NCBI GenBank assembly: GCA_023150835.1
Contig: JAKLKB010000138.1
Coordinates: forward strand, 1 to 17,439
Reading direction: 5' to 3'
Origin: Myxococcota bacterium
GTDB taxonomy: Bacteria; Myxococcota_C; UBA6777
Length of the DNA: 17,439 nucleotides
Both the position numbers and the translations under genes were made by a program. Shown piece after piece: positions 1-8,240 of the stretch. The notes beneath the pieces were generated by a model. The model was not told the DNA's origin, made no database searches, and was given only the letters and a program-made list of their open reading frames with translations. Numbering within the stretch: the first letter of the stretch is position 1; the number at the start of each line of letters is the position of its first letter.

Positions 1-246
1 TATGGCAGGTTGCCGGACGGATAAGGCGAGGGCTGTGTTGTGTTGGGCGAGGTTGAAGCCACCTCGTCTGCTATGGCGGACGACAGCAAGACATCGGCTT
101 GTTTTCCGACCGCCATGTTGAAGTAAGTCAGGCAGGCAATCGCTGACCGTTCAGGGCATGGAACGCTATACTTGGGAATCCCCCACCACAACCTTTGAGA
201 CCTTGCGCAAGCAAGTCTCTTGGTTTGGTGGAGGGAGGATGTCAAA
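1..246. other. Left-edge region with no assignable gene
   Basis: These bases lie upstream of the point where acyl-CoA synthetase homology begins. The plus frame leading into the synthetase has stops at about 22, 130 and 195, and no frame gives the missing N-terminal domain. On the minus strand a frame stays open from about 240 to the left edge and has an ATG at 116; it reads M-A-V-G-K-Q-A-D-V-L-L-S-S and then becomes Ser/Thr/Pro-rich. I do not recognise it. It could be the 5' part of a gene running off the window or chance. The 11-mer cccaccacaac occurs here (182-192) and again inside the synthetase (284-294). Confidence 0.3.
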
Positions 247-1335
247 TCGGGTACAACGGGCTTTCCGAAAGCCGTCGTGCTAACCCACCACAACATCCTC
301 AACAACGGCTATTTTATCGGACAGGCGATGCGTTTCACCGACAAAGATCGTCTTTGTGTGCCGGTCCCCTTTTATCATTGTTTTGGGATGGTGGTTTCCA
401 ACTTGGCTTGTTTGACGCATGGTGCGGCGATCGTGGTTCCAGCGGATCACTTTGAAGCGGGCGCAACCCTCCATGCCATCGAGGTGGAACGCTGCACAGC
501 GGTTCACGGCGTGCCGACGATGTTTATTGCGGAGTTGGAAGAACTACAGAAAAAGCCTTATGATCTATCAAGCCTACGGACGGGGATTATGGCGGGTGCG
601 CCCTGTCCCGAAGTGATCGTGCGCCGTGTGATGGAAGAGATGGGCTGCCGCGAGATCTTGATCGCCTACGGCCAGACCGAAGCCTCGCCCGTCACCCACA
701 TCACATTGCCCGAAGATACGGTATCACGGCGTGCTGAGACGGTCGGAAGCAATATGCCGCACACCGAAGCCAAAGTCGTCGACACTCAAACAGGCGCGAT
801 CTTGCGTGTAGGAGAGACAGGCGAGATCTGTTTTCGCGGCTACCATGTGATGCGCGGTTATTTCCATCAGCCCGAAGCCACCGAAAAAACCATCGACGAA
901 GCAGGCTGGCTTCATTCGGGGGATCTCGGAGTGATGGATGGATCAGGTTATGTGCGGATCACAGGCCGCCTCAAAGATATGATCATCCGAGGTGGCGAAA
1001 ACATCTATCCTGCGGAGATCGAAGCGTTTTATCACAAACATCCCGACGTGGTCGATATCGCGGTGTTTGGTGTTCCTGACGAAAGGATGGGCGAAGAAGT
1101 CGGAGCGTGGGTGCGCGTCAAAGAAGAGGCTGCGGTCGATCCCGTGTGGTTGCGGGATTACGCCAAGGAGAAGATTGCGCACTTCAAGATCCCTCGGTAT
1201 ATCTGGTTTGTTCAAACCTATCCGATGACCGTCACAGGCAAGATCCAAAAGTACCGTATGCGCGAGATCACCCAAGGATGGTTTCAAACAGGCACGCAAC
1301 ACCAACCCGATAAACGAGGCGAGGCATGCAATTAG
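220..1335 (+). CDS. Fatty-acyl-CoA synthetase (AMP-binding enzyme), N-terminally truncated, possible pseudogene
   Basis: Acyl-CoA synthetases of the ANL superfamily activate a fatty acid with ATP to an acyl-adenylate and transfer it to CoA. All C-terminal core motifs are visible: the P-loop SGTTGFPKAV starting at 247, AYGQTEASP, LHSGDLG, GYVRITGRLKDMIIRGGENI and the A10 motif PMTVTGKIQKYRMRE, whose Lys is catalytic for adenylation. Full-length relatives are about 540-560 residues. Here homology begins abruptly at the P-loop, so roughly the first 170-190 residues are missing. The only start in the open frame is a TTG at 220 followed by nine unrelated residues and without a clear Shine-Dalgarno. 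Without its N-terminal subdomain the enzyme is unlikely to work. This could be a real 5' deletion or rearrangement, or an assembly join. It overlaps the next gene by 10 bases, which suggests an original operon. Confidence 0.85.
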   Translation: MVWWREDVKSGTTGFPKAVVLTHHNILNNGYFIGQAMRFTDKDRLCVPVPFYHCFGMVVSNLACLTHGAAIVVPADHFEAGATLHAIEVERCTAVHGVPTMFIAELEELQKKPYDLSSLRTGIMAGAPCPEVIVRRVMEEMGCREILIAYGQTEASPVTHITLPEDTVSRRAETVGSNMPHTEAKVVDTQTGAILRVGETGEICFRGYHVMRGYFHQPEATEKTIDEAGWLHSGDLGVMDGSGYVRITGRLKDMIIRGGENIYPAEIEAFYHKHPDVVDIAVFGVPDERMGEEVGAWVRVKEEAAVDPVWLRDYAKEKIAHFKIPRYIWFVQTYPMTVTGKIQKYRMREITQGWFQTGTQHQPDKRGEACN

Positions 1336-2114
1336 AAGGCTTTGTTGAGCAAGAGATGACTTTTTTGGGCGAGTCCCGCAGCGTCTTTGTTGGTGGAAAA
1401 GGCCCTGCGGTCATCGTGATCCACGAAGTACCCGGGATCCATCCCGGTGTTGCGGCGTTTGGACGGCGCGTGATCGAAACAGGATTCACGGTGTATATGC
1501 CCTCTTTGCTCGGAACACCCGGCAAAACCTTCGGTGCGTTGTACAGCTTGCAGTCGCTCACACGCGCTTGCATCTCCAAAGAGTTCACCGTCTGGGCCAC
1601 TCGTCAAAATAGTCCGATTACCGACTGGCTGCGTCAGTTGGCCAAACACGCCCACGAGCAATGTGGCGGAAAAGGGGTGGGGGCGGTGGGGATGTGCTTA
1701 ACAGGCGGTTTTGCCCTTGCGATGATGGTCGATGATATCTTGTTGGCCCCTGTTTTGAGCCAGCCTTCGCTGCCTTTCCCCATCACTTCGGCACAAAAGC
1801 GCGATCTGGGGATCGACGACAAGACGTTGGCGCGGATCAAAGAGCGCGTCAAGGAAGAAGATATCTGCGTGATGGGCTTGCGCTTCACCTCCGATCCGCT
1901 CGTACCCACCGCACGCTTTCAACGCCTGCGCGATGAACTCGGCGACAACTTTATCGGTGTAGAGATCGATTCTTCGGTCCAAAATCCCCACGGCATCAAA
2001 CGCACCGCACACTCCGTCCTCACGCTCGATCTCGTCGATCAGCCCGGACATCCCACCCACGACGCACTCCACCGCGTCCTCGAATTCTTTCAAGATCGCC
2101 TTCAATCCGCTTAA
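1326..2114 (+). CDS. Dienelactone hydrolase family protein (alpha/beta hydrolase)
   Basis: A 262-residue alpha/beta hydrolase of the dienelactone hydrolase type. Members hydrolyse lactones or esters with a Cys-Asp-His triad. The nucleophile elbow is G-M-C-L-T-G-G with Cys124. The likely acid is Asp190 in T-S-D-P-L-V-P, and the base is His229 in T-A-H-S-V-L-T, or less likely His222 in N-P-H-G. The N-terminal strand VIVIHEVPGIHPGV carries the Glu typical of this family's active site. No signal peptide is seen, so it is probably cytoplasmic. The ATG overlaps the end of the acyl-CoA synthetase by 10 bases, with GAGG-type purines just upstream, so translation is probably coupled. The stop lies 9 bases from the stop of the convergent cytidine deaminase gene, leaving no room for a separate terminator. 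The substrate cannot be predicted. Confidence 0.88.
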   Translation: MQLEGFVEQEMTFLGESRSVFVGGKGPAVIVIHEVPGIHPGVAAFGRRVIETGFTVYMPSLLGTPGKTFGALYSLQSLTRACISKEFTVWATRQNSPITDWLRQLAKHAHEQCGGKGVGAVGMCLTGGFALAMMVDDILLAPVLSQPSLPFPITSAQKRDLGIDDKTLARIKERVKEEDICVMGLRFTSDPLVPTARFQRLRDELGDNFIGVEIDSSVQNPHGIKRTAHSVLTLDLVDQPGHPTHDALHRVLEFFQDRLQSA

Positions 2115-2123
2115 AACTTCCTC

Positions 2124-2567
2124 TCAACGAACAGGAAAAGACGGATCCAACAGCTTAAAGGGGATGGGAAGTAGATCTGCGATGCGCACAGCACGCCCTA
2201 AACCGTTGGTGACGACCCATGCGTCGGGCGCGAGTTCAGCGATCCATTGCAAACATCCACCGCAAGGCATGGTATAGCCAACCAAAGGGCGGCCTGTTTC
2301 GTCGCGCAGCGCGTCAAGGCAGAAGATCGCGATACCGTCGATGTGTTGGACTCCGTGCATCTTGGCGTGTGATAGCGCAACCCGCTCGGCACAGATCCCG
2401 AGATTACTCGAAGCGTTCTCCACGTTGGCCCCGTGATAGATCTGGCCATTTGCGTACACGGCAGCCCCTACCCGATACTGCGAATACGGCGAGTACGAAC
2501 ATTCTTCTGCGGCTTTTTTTGCAGCTTCTAACAATTGCTCTTGAATCGGCTCCATCGTATGCTCCAT
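2124..2567 (-). CDS. cdd: Cytidine deaminase
   Basis: A pyrimidine salvage enzyme converting cytidine and deoxycytidine to uridine and deoxyuridine. The zinc-site signatures are intact: C-A-E (Cys59 ligand, Glu61 proton shuttle) and P-C-G-G-C (Cys102 and Cys105 ligands). The N-terminal stretch S-P-Y-S-Q-Y-R-V-G-A-A-V is typical of small homotetrameric CDAs, and 147 residues is normal for the family. The open frame continues upstream to 2666, but that part overlaps a candidate promoter and has no family similarity. I chose ATG at 2567, which has GGGAG six bases upstream; ATG at 2555 also has a GGAG six bases upstream and would give 143 residues. The gene follows parE on the same strand after a 311-base gap, so it is probably transcribed separately. 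Confidence 0.92.
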   Translation of the reverse strand: MEHTMEPIQEQLLEAAKKAAEECSYSPYSQYRVGAAVYANGQIYHGANVENASSNLGICAERVALSHAKMHGVQHIDGIAIFCLDALRDETGRPLVGYTMPCGGCLQWIAELAPDAWVVTNGLGRAVRIADLLPIPFKLLDPSFPVR

Positions 2568-2656
2568 CCAACACTCCCACAACGGCGACTCTCCCACACG
2601 GATCCATCGCACCGCCAAGGCAGACCACCCCCTCCACGAAGGGGAAAAGGGGACGT

Positions 2657-2685
2657 AGCATACCACACGCTTTTTTCAGACCCAA
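2657..2685 (-). promoter_or_regulatory. Candidate sigma70-type promoter of cdd
   Basis: On the minus strand a TTGGGT box (2680-2685) is separated by exactly 17 bases from TATGCT (2657-2662), which is preceded by TGG, an extended -10 element. Transcription would begin about 80 bases before the cdd start. The -35 box matches consensus only in TTG, so this is a candidate by pattern only. Confidence 0.35.
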
Positions 2686-2783
2686 GAAGAATAGGATGGA
2701 CCGCTCCATAAAAACCCCCGTGTTCGCGGCATTTCAAGCGGCAGAGTCGTCTGTTTGAAAACGCCTGATCACTCCGCCGATAC

Positions 2784-2819
2784 GGGGTCAAGGGGTCCGC
2801 GACCCCTTGCAGGGCGTGG
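2784..2819 (+). repeat. Intergenic palindromic repeat, copy 1 (REP-like)
   Basis: The core is a perfect hairpin, CAAGGGGTC-cgc-GACCCCTTG (2789-2809), flanked by GGGGT on the left and CAGGGCGTGG on the right. A second copy at 7335-7370 on the opposite strand matches at 29 of 36 positions. No T-run follows the stem on either strand, so it is unlikely to be a simple intrinsic terminator. Confidence 0.65.
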
Positions 2820-2878
2820 TACCTCGCCCCACAAAACCAACCCCAAACAAGTAATTCCTGTCCAGAGAAAACAGGGCG

Positions 2879-4792
2879 CTAGATCGCCACGTCCACTTCG
2901 TCGATCTCATAGGCGCGTTCTTTGATGAATTCGCCGCGAAAGCGGGCATCTTTACCCATCAGGTTTTCAAACAAGGCGTTGGTTTGGAGTTCGTCATCGA
3001 CAGAGACGCGAAGTAGCGTGCGTCTTCGCGGATCGAGCGTGGTTTGGCGAAGGATCTCGGGCATCATCTCTCCGAGGCCCTTAAAGCGTTGGATATCGAT
3101 CTTGGCATCGGGCGGGGCTTGCGACACCAGCCAGTCGCGTTGAGCGTCATCCAGCACCCAATGCACTTGCTTGTTGATCTCGATCCGATAGAGCGGAGGC
3201 TGGGCGATATACACATGGCCTTGATGCAGCAGTGTGGTCATGTGCCGATAAAAGAACGTCAGCAACAAAGTTGCGATGTGATGGCCGTCTGCGTCTGCAT
3301 CCATCAGCAAGATCACTTTGTGATACCGCAGATCTTCGAGACGAAAATGCTGGCCGACCCCGCATCCAAGGGCTTGCACGATATCGTTGAGTTCCTTGTT
3401 TTCGATCACCTTCTTCAGATCGGCATTTTCGGTGTTCATCACTTTTCCACGCAAGGGCAGGATGGCTTGGGTTTTGCGGTCGCGGCCCATCTTTGCGGAA
3501 CCACCGGCGGAATCGCCCTCAACGATAAAAAGCTCGCACTTGCTTGGATCGGACTCGGCGCAATCCGCGAGTTTTCCGGGCAGACTCAGCCGACGGGTGG
3601 GGCTTTGACGGCGAACCATCTGCGAGGCGGTGCGGGTGGCTTCACGGGCGCGTGCAGCCATCGAGATCCGCGCCACGATAGCGCGTGCGCTGGTGCTGTT
3701 TTCATTCAACCACTGCTCAAATGCCGAACGGGCGATGCCTTCGACAAGGGGTTGAATATCGACGTTGTTCAGGCGTTCTTTGGTTTGCCCTTGGAACTGT
3801 GGATCGGAGATATAGACGCTCAGCAAAGCGACCAAGCCTTCGCGGATATCTTCGGGGGTAAAGTTCGTCCCCTTGGGTTGGAGCTTGTGGAGGTTGACAT
3901 ATTGGCGGATCGCCTTGACAAGGGCGTTTTTGAGTCCGTTTTCATGCGTACCGCCTTGTTTGGTGGGGATGCCGTTGACAAAGCTGTGGAATTGCTCGTC
4001 CGTCCCTTCGGTCCAACACAGCGCGATCTCCATACGAAGCTCGCCGTCTCCTCGATAAGCAAAGATCCCTTCGTGCGAAGGTTTGCGCTCTTTTCGACCG
4101 ATCAAATGTTGCAAAAAGTCTTCGATCCCGCCCTCATGATGGAAGCGCTGTTCTTCGCCAGAAGCTTTATCGTGCCACAAGATCACCAAGCCGCGATGGA
4201 GATACGAGCGGATATTCAAGCGTTCGCGGATCAACAACGGATCCATCACAACGCCATCGTGAAAGATCTCAGGATCCGCATGAAAGGTAACTTCTGTGCC
4301 TGTCCCACGTAGATTTTTCTCGACCACCCGCAGATCGCCCTGCGCCAAGCCACGCGAAAAATGCTGTTCGTGCATCTTTCCATCGCGCTTGACACGCACA
4401 CACATCTTGTCCGAAAGCGCGTTGACCACCGAGATCCCAACGCCATGCAATCCCCCCGAATGGATGTAGTTTTGGCTACCAAACTTTCCGCCCGAGTGAA
4501 GGGTGCAAAGGATTAATTCGAGTGCAGGTTTTTTGTATTGTGGATGGATATCCACGGGGATACCGCGCCCGTTGTCTTGAACGGAGATCGTCTCACCATC
4601 GGTATGTAGCGTCACCTCGATGCGATCGGCGTGTCCATTGATCGCTTCATCCACCGCGTTGTCGACGATCTCCCAAAGCAGGTGGTGTAGGCCCGTTTTG
4701 TGTACGCCGCCGATGTACATACTCGGTCGCTTGCGTACAGCCTCCAAACCTTCGAGAACGACGATATCTTTTGCGCTATACGAGCTGCTCAT
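2879..4792 (-). CDS. parE: Type IIA DNA topoisomerase subunit B, probably topoisomerase IV ParE
   Basis: ATPase subunit of an A2B2 type II topoisomerase that decatenates or relaxes DNA. GHKL ATPase motifs are [17 protein letters not shown] and G-G-L-H-G-V-G, with the Q-T-K lysine loop in the transducer domain. TOPRIM motifs are E-G-D-S-A-G-G, P-L-R-G-K and D-A-D-A-D-G-H-H, and K-G-L-G-E-M lies near the C-terminus. At 637 residues it is of the short type, without the large TOPRIM insertion of many proteobacterial GyrB proteins. The start chosen is ATG at 4792, whose ATGA overlaps the TGA of the upstream subunit A gene and which has GGAG nine bases upstream; an in-frame GTG at 4807 would add five residues. 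The overlap implies coupled translation and matched subunit levels. GyrB is the alternative, disfavoured by the features of its partner. Confidence 0.85.
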   Translation of the reverse strand: MSSSYSAKDIVVLEGLEAVRKRPSMYIGGVHKTGLHHLLWEIVDNAVDEAINGHADRIEVTLHTDGETISVQDNGRGIPVDIHPQYKKPALELILCTLHSGGKFGSQNYIHSGGLHGVGISVVNALSDKMCVRVKRDGKMHEQHFSRGLAQGDLRVVEKNLRGTGTEVTFHADPEIFHDGVVMDPLLIRERLNIRSYLHRGLVILWHDKASGEEQRFHHEGGIEDFLQHLIGRKERKPSHEGIFAYRGDGELRMEIALCWTEGTDEQFHSFVNGIPTKQGGTHENGLKNALVKAIRQYVNLHKLQPKGTNFTPEDIREGLVALLSVYISDPQFQGQTKERLNNVDIQPLVEGIARSAFEQWLNENSTSARAIVARISMAARAREATRTASQMVRRQSPTRRLSLPGKLADCAESDPSKCELFIVEGDSAGGSAKMGRDRKTQAILPLRGKVMNTENADLKKVIENKELNDIVQALGCGVGQHFRLEDLRYHKVILLMDADADGHHIATLLLTFFYRHMTTLLHQGHVYIAQPPLYRIEINKQVHWVLDDAQRDWLVSQAPPDAKIDIQRFKGLGEMMPEILRQTTLDPRRRTLLRVSVDDELQTNALFENLMGKDARFRGEFIKERAYEIDEVDVAI

Positions 4793-7272
4793 ACTTTTTC
4801 TCTCCACGCCCCATCAAACAACGCATGGTTTGCCGAGGAAGCCGACGAAGCGGGGGCAAGAAGATCTTCGGCAAAGGCATCGTGGCTTTGTTCGCGGCCA
4901 AACGAAGGCACCACCAAAGGCGGCGGGATCACGCGGGTCCATCCTTTGACGCGCTCTTTGATGCCGCGCCCATCGCGTTTTGCGATCAGATCAGGGATCG
5001 GTGTCAAAAAGGCTTCTTTGCCGCCTTGGATCTCCAAACGCAAGCCTTCGTCGGGGCGACGGCTGACTTCGCATGCAAACAACAGATCTCCCTCGTCCAT
5101 CCGCAACAAACGAACGCCCTTGCCCGCCGCGCCAAGGAACTTGACCTCTTCGAGAGGGAACATCAGGATGCGGGCTTGTTCAGATACCAAGATCAAGATC
5201 CCTTCGTTGCGCACAAGTCGCACCGCCAAGACCTGATCACCGCGTTCGAGGCGCGTATAACGCCGCCCATTTTTGTTTGAGGGTTCCACAAAAGGCTCCA
5301 AACTCAAACGCGAACCCTGCCCTTGTTGTGTGACGACCAACAGATGACTGTCGGGCATCGCCTCTTCGCCTTTGTGGGCGGGAGTGCGGATATCTCCGCA
5401 AAAGCGGGGATCAAGTGCGACGGCTCCGACCACGCGCTCGCCATCTTTGAACTTAAAGAGGCTTTGCAGCGGGGTTCCATAACCCGTCGTGGCTTGGACA
5501 TCCCAGATCCGCAGCGTGTAAGCCGTTCCATAGTTCGTAAAGAAACAGATGGATTCTTTCGTACTACCCGGGAAGATGCCCGATATCTCGTCGCTTTCAC
5601 GGACACGGATCGTTGCGATATCATTGATGGTGCGGATGCGCTTGATCCAACCGTCGCGGCTGAGGATCACGTGGCTGTCTTCATCTTGGATAAAGGCGTC
5701 GGGATCATACTCGACGCTCTTGTCTTCGCCGACGATACGGGTCTTTCGCTTGTCAGCGATGCGTTCACGGACAGCGACCATCTCTTCGCGCATGGTGGCG
5801 ATCATGCGTTCGCGGCTTGCGAGGATGGCTTCGATCTCAGCTGCTTTTTCGGCAAGTTGGCGGAGTTCATCGAGGATGGTGTTGATCTCAAGGCGCGAGA
5901 TCCGATACAGGCGGGTTTCAAGGATGGCTTCGGTTTGTTCGTCGCTGAGGCGAAAGTGTTTTTGAAGCTGATAACCTGCATCACGCCGCCCGTCTGCGTC
6001 GCGGATGATCTTAATAGCTCGATCGAGGTCGTTGAAGACGATCCGAAAACCGTCGAGGATGTGGATGCGCCGTTGGAGGCGTTCAAGCTCGCAACGCAGC
6101 CGTCGTTCGAGGACTTCGAGACGAAAAGCCATGAATTGTTCGAGCATCTCGCGCAAGGACAAGCGAGCAGGGGCGCAGACAAGGGGGTTGGGCGTGGGGA
6201 CGAGGACGGTCATGTTGACAGCGAAACGCTGCGAAAGTGGCGTATGTTTGTAGAGGTACGCCATGATCATCTCGGGATCTTGTTTGGCTTTGATCTCCAA
6301 GACGATGCGGATATCGACGGTGGATTCGTCACGGATATCGAGCAACATCGGGAGTTTTTTAGAGACGATCACGTCTGCGATCTTTTCAACGATCAAGGAT
6401 TTGTCGACGTTGTAGGGGATCGATGTGATGATGATGTGATCGATCTTCTTGTTTTCTTCGACTTCTTCGCGTTTCCATTCACCGCGCACGATCAGATTGC
6501 CGCTACCTTCTTGGTAGATCGCTTCCATCTCTTCGCGGGTGATGAGGATCTCACCGCCTGTGGGAAAGTCTGGGCCTTTGATCTTTTTCATCAGGTGACG
6601 GACGGTGCAATCAGGGTGATCGATCAGATGCAGCAAAGCATCGAGGACTTCGGTGGGGTTGTGGGGGGGGATGTTGGTGGCCATCCCGACGGCGATCCCC
6701 GAACAGCCGTTGACAAGAAGCTGAGGAAAACGCGCAGGCAAGACGACGGGTTCTTCTTGGGTTCCGTCGAAGTTGGGGCGCATCGTCACGGTTTCGAGCT
6801 TGAGTTCGTCCAAAAGCTCCAATGCAGCGGCCTGAAGGCGTGCTTCGGAATAACGCATCGCTGCGGCGCGATCCCCATCGATCGAACCAAAGTTGCCGTA
6901 TCCATCGACCAAAGGAACGCGCAGAACAAACGATTGGGCCATCCGCACCATCGCATCATAGATCGCGGTGTCACCGTGTGGATGGTACTTTCCCATCACG
7001 CTTCCAACGATGGTTGCGGACTTTCGGAACTTGGTGGAAGGAAGCAGCTTGAGATCATGGAACATCGAGAACAAGATGCGCCGTTGCACAGGCTTCAAAC
7101 CATCGCGAACATCGGGCAAGGCGCGGCTTGTCACAACACTCAACGCATAATTCAAATAGCGTTTCGACGTTTCTTCTTGGAGGGAAACGACTTTTACGCT
7201 GGGTTGCTCATATTCCATATCGAGCGCTAGGGCATCACCCGAAGGCGCCGATCTTCGACGCTTTGCAGTCAA
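4789..7272 (-). CDS. parC: Type IIA DNA topoisomerase subunit A, probably topoisomerase IV ParC (TTG start)
   Basis: DNA-cleaving subunit of topoisomerase IV or gyrase, 827 residues. The winged-helix region carries the catalytic Tyr141 preceded by Arg140 ([10 protein letters not shown]). The quinolone-determining region reads [12 protein letters not shown], with Thr102 and Asp106 at the positions of E. coli GyrA Ser83 and Asp87. Tower and coiled-coil segments follow ([10 protein letters not shown] region), then a degenerate C-terminal beta-pinwheel. The GyrA box (QRRGGKG-like) that gyrase needs for wrapping is absent: the corresponding site near residues 545-557 reads I-N-D-I-A-T-I-R-V. This and the adjacent subunit B favour ParC over GyrA. 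Translation appears to start at TTG (7272), four bases after a perfect AAAGGAGG; the first in-frame ATG (7218) has no Shine-Dalgarno. The gene is co-directional with ung, after a 150-base gap. Confidence 0.86.
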   Translation of the reverse strand: MTAKRRRSAPSGDALALDMEYEQPSVKVVSLQEETSKRYLNYALSVVTSRALPDVRDGLKPVQRRILFSMFHDLKLLPSTKFRKSATIVGSVMGKYHPHGDTAIYDAMVRMAQSFVLRVPLVDGYGNFGSIDGDRAAAMRYSEARLQAAALELLDELKLETVTMRPNFDGTQEEPVVLPARFPQLLVNGCSGIAVGMATNIPPHNPTEVLDALLHLIDHPDCTVRHLMKKIKGPDFPTGGEILITREEMEAIYQEGSGNLIVRGEWKREEVEENKKIDHIIITSIPYNVDKSLIVEKIADVIVSKKLPMLLDIRDESTVDIRIVLEIKAKQDPEMIMAYLYKHTPLSQRFAVNMTVLVPTPNPLVCAPARLSLREMLEQFMAFRLEVLERRLRCELERLQRRIHILDGFRIVFNDLDRAIKIIRDADGRRDAGYQLQKHFRLSDEQTEAILETRLYRISRLEINTILDELRQLAEKAAEIEAILASRERMIATMREEMVAVRERIADKRKTRIVGEDKSVEYDPDAFIQDEDSHVILSRDGWIKRIRTINDIATIRVRESDEISGIFPGSTKESICFFTNYGTAYTLRIWDVQATTGYGTPLQSLFKFKDGERVVGAVALDPRFCGDIRTPAHKGEEAMPDSHLLVVTQQGQGSRLSLEPFVEPSNKNGRRYTRLERGDQVLAVRLVRNEGILILVSEQARILMFPLEEVKFLGAAGKGVRLLRMDEGDLLFACEVSRRPDEGLRLEIQGGKEAFLTPIPDLIAKRDGRGIKERVKGWTRVIPPPLVVPSFGREQSHDAFAEDLLAPASSASSANHALFDGAWREKV

Positions 7273-7276
7273 GAGA

Positions 7277-7284
7277 CCTCCTTT
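7277..7284 (-). promoter_or_regulatory. Perfect Shine-Dalgarno fixing the TTG start of parC
   Basis: The minus strand reads AAAGGAGG, complementary to the 3' end of 16S rRNA, followed by tctc and then TTG. The match decides in favour of TTG at 7272 over the ATG 54 bases downstream, which lacks any purine-rich site. Confidence 0.7.
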
Positions 7285-7334
7285 GGATCACGATAAAATG
7301 GGCGAATTGGGTTCTGTTTTGTGGGATTGGAACC

Positions 7335-7370
7335 CCACACCCCGCAAGGGATCTCGGCTCCCTTGGCCCC
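7335..7370 (-). repeat. Intergenic palindromic repeat, copy 2 (REP-like)
   Basis: On the minus strand the core is CAAGGGAGC-cga-GATCCCTTG, flanked by GGGGC and CGGGGTGTGG. Relative to copy 1 (2784-2819), one G-C pair of the stem has become A-T, a compensatory change, while one further stem pair is lost. It lies between ung and parC, in the presumed parC leader or promoter region. Confidence 0.6.
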
Positions 7371-7422
7371 GTATTTGGCGAAGAGAGAACAGGTCTTTCA
7401 ACTATTCGATCAGCACAGGGGT

Positions 7423-8106
7423 TTAGAGGTTGGGGATCTGCCAATCGATCGGGGTTTTTCCAGCGTCTCGGAGAGCATGGTTGATCGTCGAGAAGGGCTT
7501 GCTTCCGAAGAAGCCGTTGCTTGCGGACAAAGGCGACGGGTGGACGCCCTCAATCACGGTATGTTGGGGCGAGGTCACAAGAGCGGCTTTTTTCTTGGCG
7601 TATCCGCCCCACAGCAAAAAGACCACGCGGTCGGCCTTTTGATTGACTTTGTCGATCACGGCATCCAAAAACTTTTCCCATCCTTTGGACTTGTGCGAGT
7701 TGGGTTCGCTATCGCGGACGGTCAGGACGGCGTTGAGCATCAAGACGCCCTGTTGGGCCCAAGGCATCAAGTAGCCGTTGTTGGGGACATGACAACCGAG
7801 ATCGTCTTGGAGTTCTTTGTAGATATTTTTCAAAGAGGGAGGGGGTGTGATGCCGGGAGAGACGGAGAAACAAAGACCGTGTGCTTGCTTGGGTTGGTGG
7901 TAGGGATCTTGGCCGAGCAAAAAGACTTTGATGTTGTTGTAGGGCGTGGCATCGAGGGCAGCAAAGATCTGTTCGCGTGGAGGGTAGATGGTCTGGGTGT
8001 TGTATTCTTCTTCGACAAAGGCTTCAAGCGGCTTCCAGTACTTTTTGGAGAACTCATCAGCGAGAAGTGCGCGCCAATCGGCAGGGATCAAGTCTTGTAG
8101 GCTCAT
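7423..8106 (-). CDS. ung: Uracil-DNA glycosylase, family 1
   Basis: Excises uracil from DNA to start base excision repair. Family 1 hallmarks are present: G-Q-D-P-Y-H at 65-70 with the water-activating Asp67, the uracil-pocket region H-G-L-C-F-S-V, L-L-N-A-V-L-T-V-type strand (L-M-L-N-A-V-L-T-V), and the minor-groove-intercalating loop H-P-S-P-L-S-A with its catalytic His. The length of 227 residues matches the family. Three starts are possible (8136, 8118, 8106). I chose ATG at 8106 because GGAG lies six bases upstream and the product then starts at the conserved N-terminus; the upstream ones lack a Shine-Dalgarno. It is transcribed divergently from the ADP-ribosylglycohydrolase gene and lies upstream of parC on the same strand. 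With cdd nearby it forms a loose uracil/pyrimidine-handling neighbourhood, though not obviously an operon. Confidence 0.95.
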   Translation of the reverse strand: MSLQDLIPADWRALLADEFSKKYWKPLEAFVEEEYNTQTIYPPREQIFAALDATPYNNIKVFLLGQDPYHQPKQAHGLCFSVSPGITPPPSLKNIYKELQDDLGCHVPNNGYLMPWAQQGVLMLNAVLTVRDSEPNSHKSKGWEKFLDAVIDKVNQKADRVVFLLWGGYAKKKAALVTSPQHTVIEGVHPSPLSASNGFFGSKPFSTINHALRDAGKTPIDWQIPNL

Positions 8107-8240
8107 ATCGATCTCCATCGTCAGGATTTGGTTCACAAAAGAAGCCGAGATAGCGTAGCATGGTCAAATGCCAGATCGCGGCACGATCCTACAGCGCAGA
8201 TCAACGGACGATCCACACCTGCAAAAAAAAGGAGCCTCGA

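Larger units (their letters stand above)
2568..2878. other. 311-base intergenic region between parE and cdd
   Basis: The gap holds the candidate cdd promoter, a C-rich/G-rich stretch (about 2627-2652) that would fall in the cdd leader, and one copy of a 36-base palindromic repeat (2784-2819). A weak 5-base inverted repeat (CCTGT/ACAGG, about 2856-2874) lies just after the parE stop, but no T-run follows it, so I do not call a terminator. No coding frame here is convincing. Confidence 0.5.

Noticed and set aside
3044-4312. A 422-codon plus-strand frame opposite parE
   Set aside because: Antisense to conserved TOPRIM and ATPase motifs of parE, with no recognisable domain or start signal of its own.
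5323-7230. A 635-codon open frame on the plus strand covering almost all of parC
   Set aside because: It is exactly antisense to a clearly conserved topoisomerase gene, is rich in Asp/Phe/Val as expected from the reverse codons, and shows no family motif. It is a codon-bias shadow.
8168-8195. Sigma54-like TGGCA...TGC between ung and the DraG-like gene (minus strand)
   Set aside because: The GG-to-GC distance is one base off the strict requirement, and no other element supports it.
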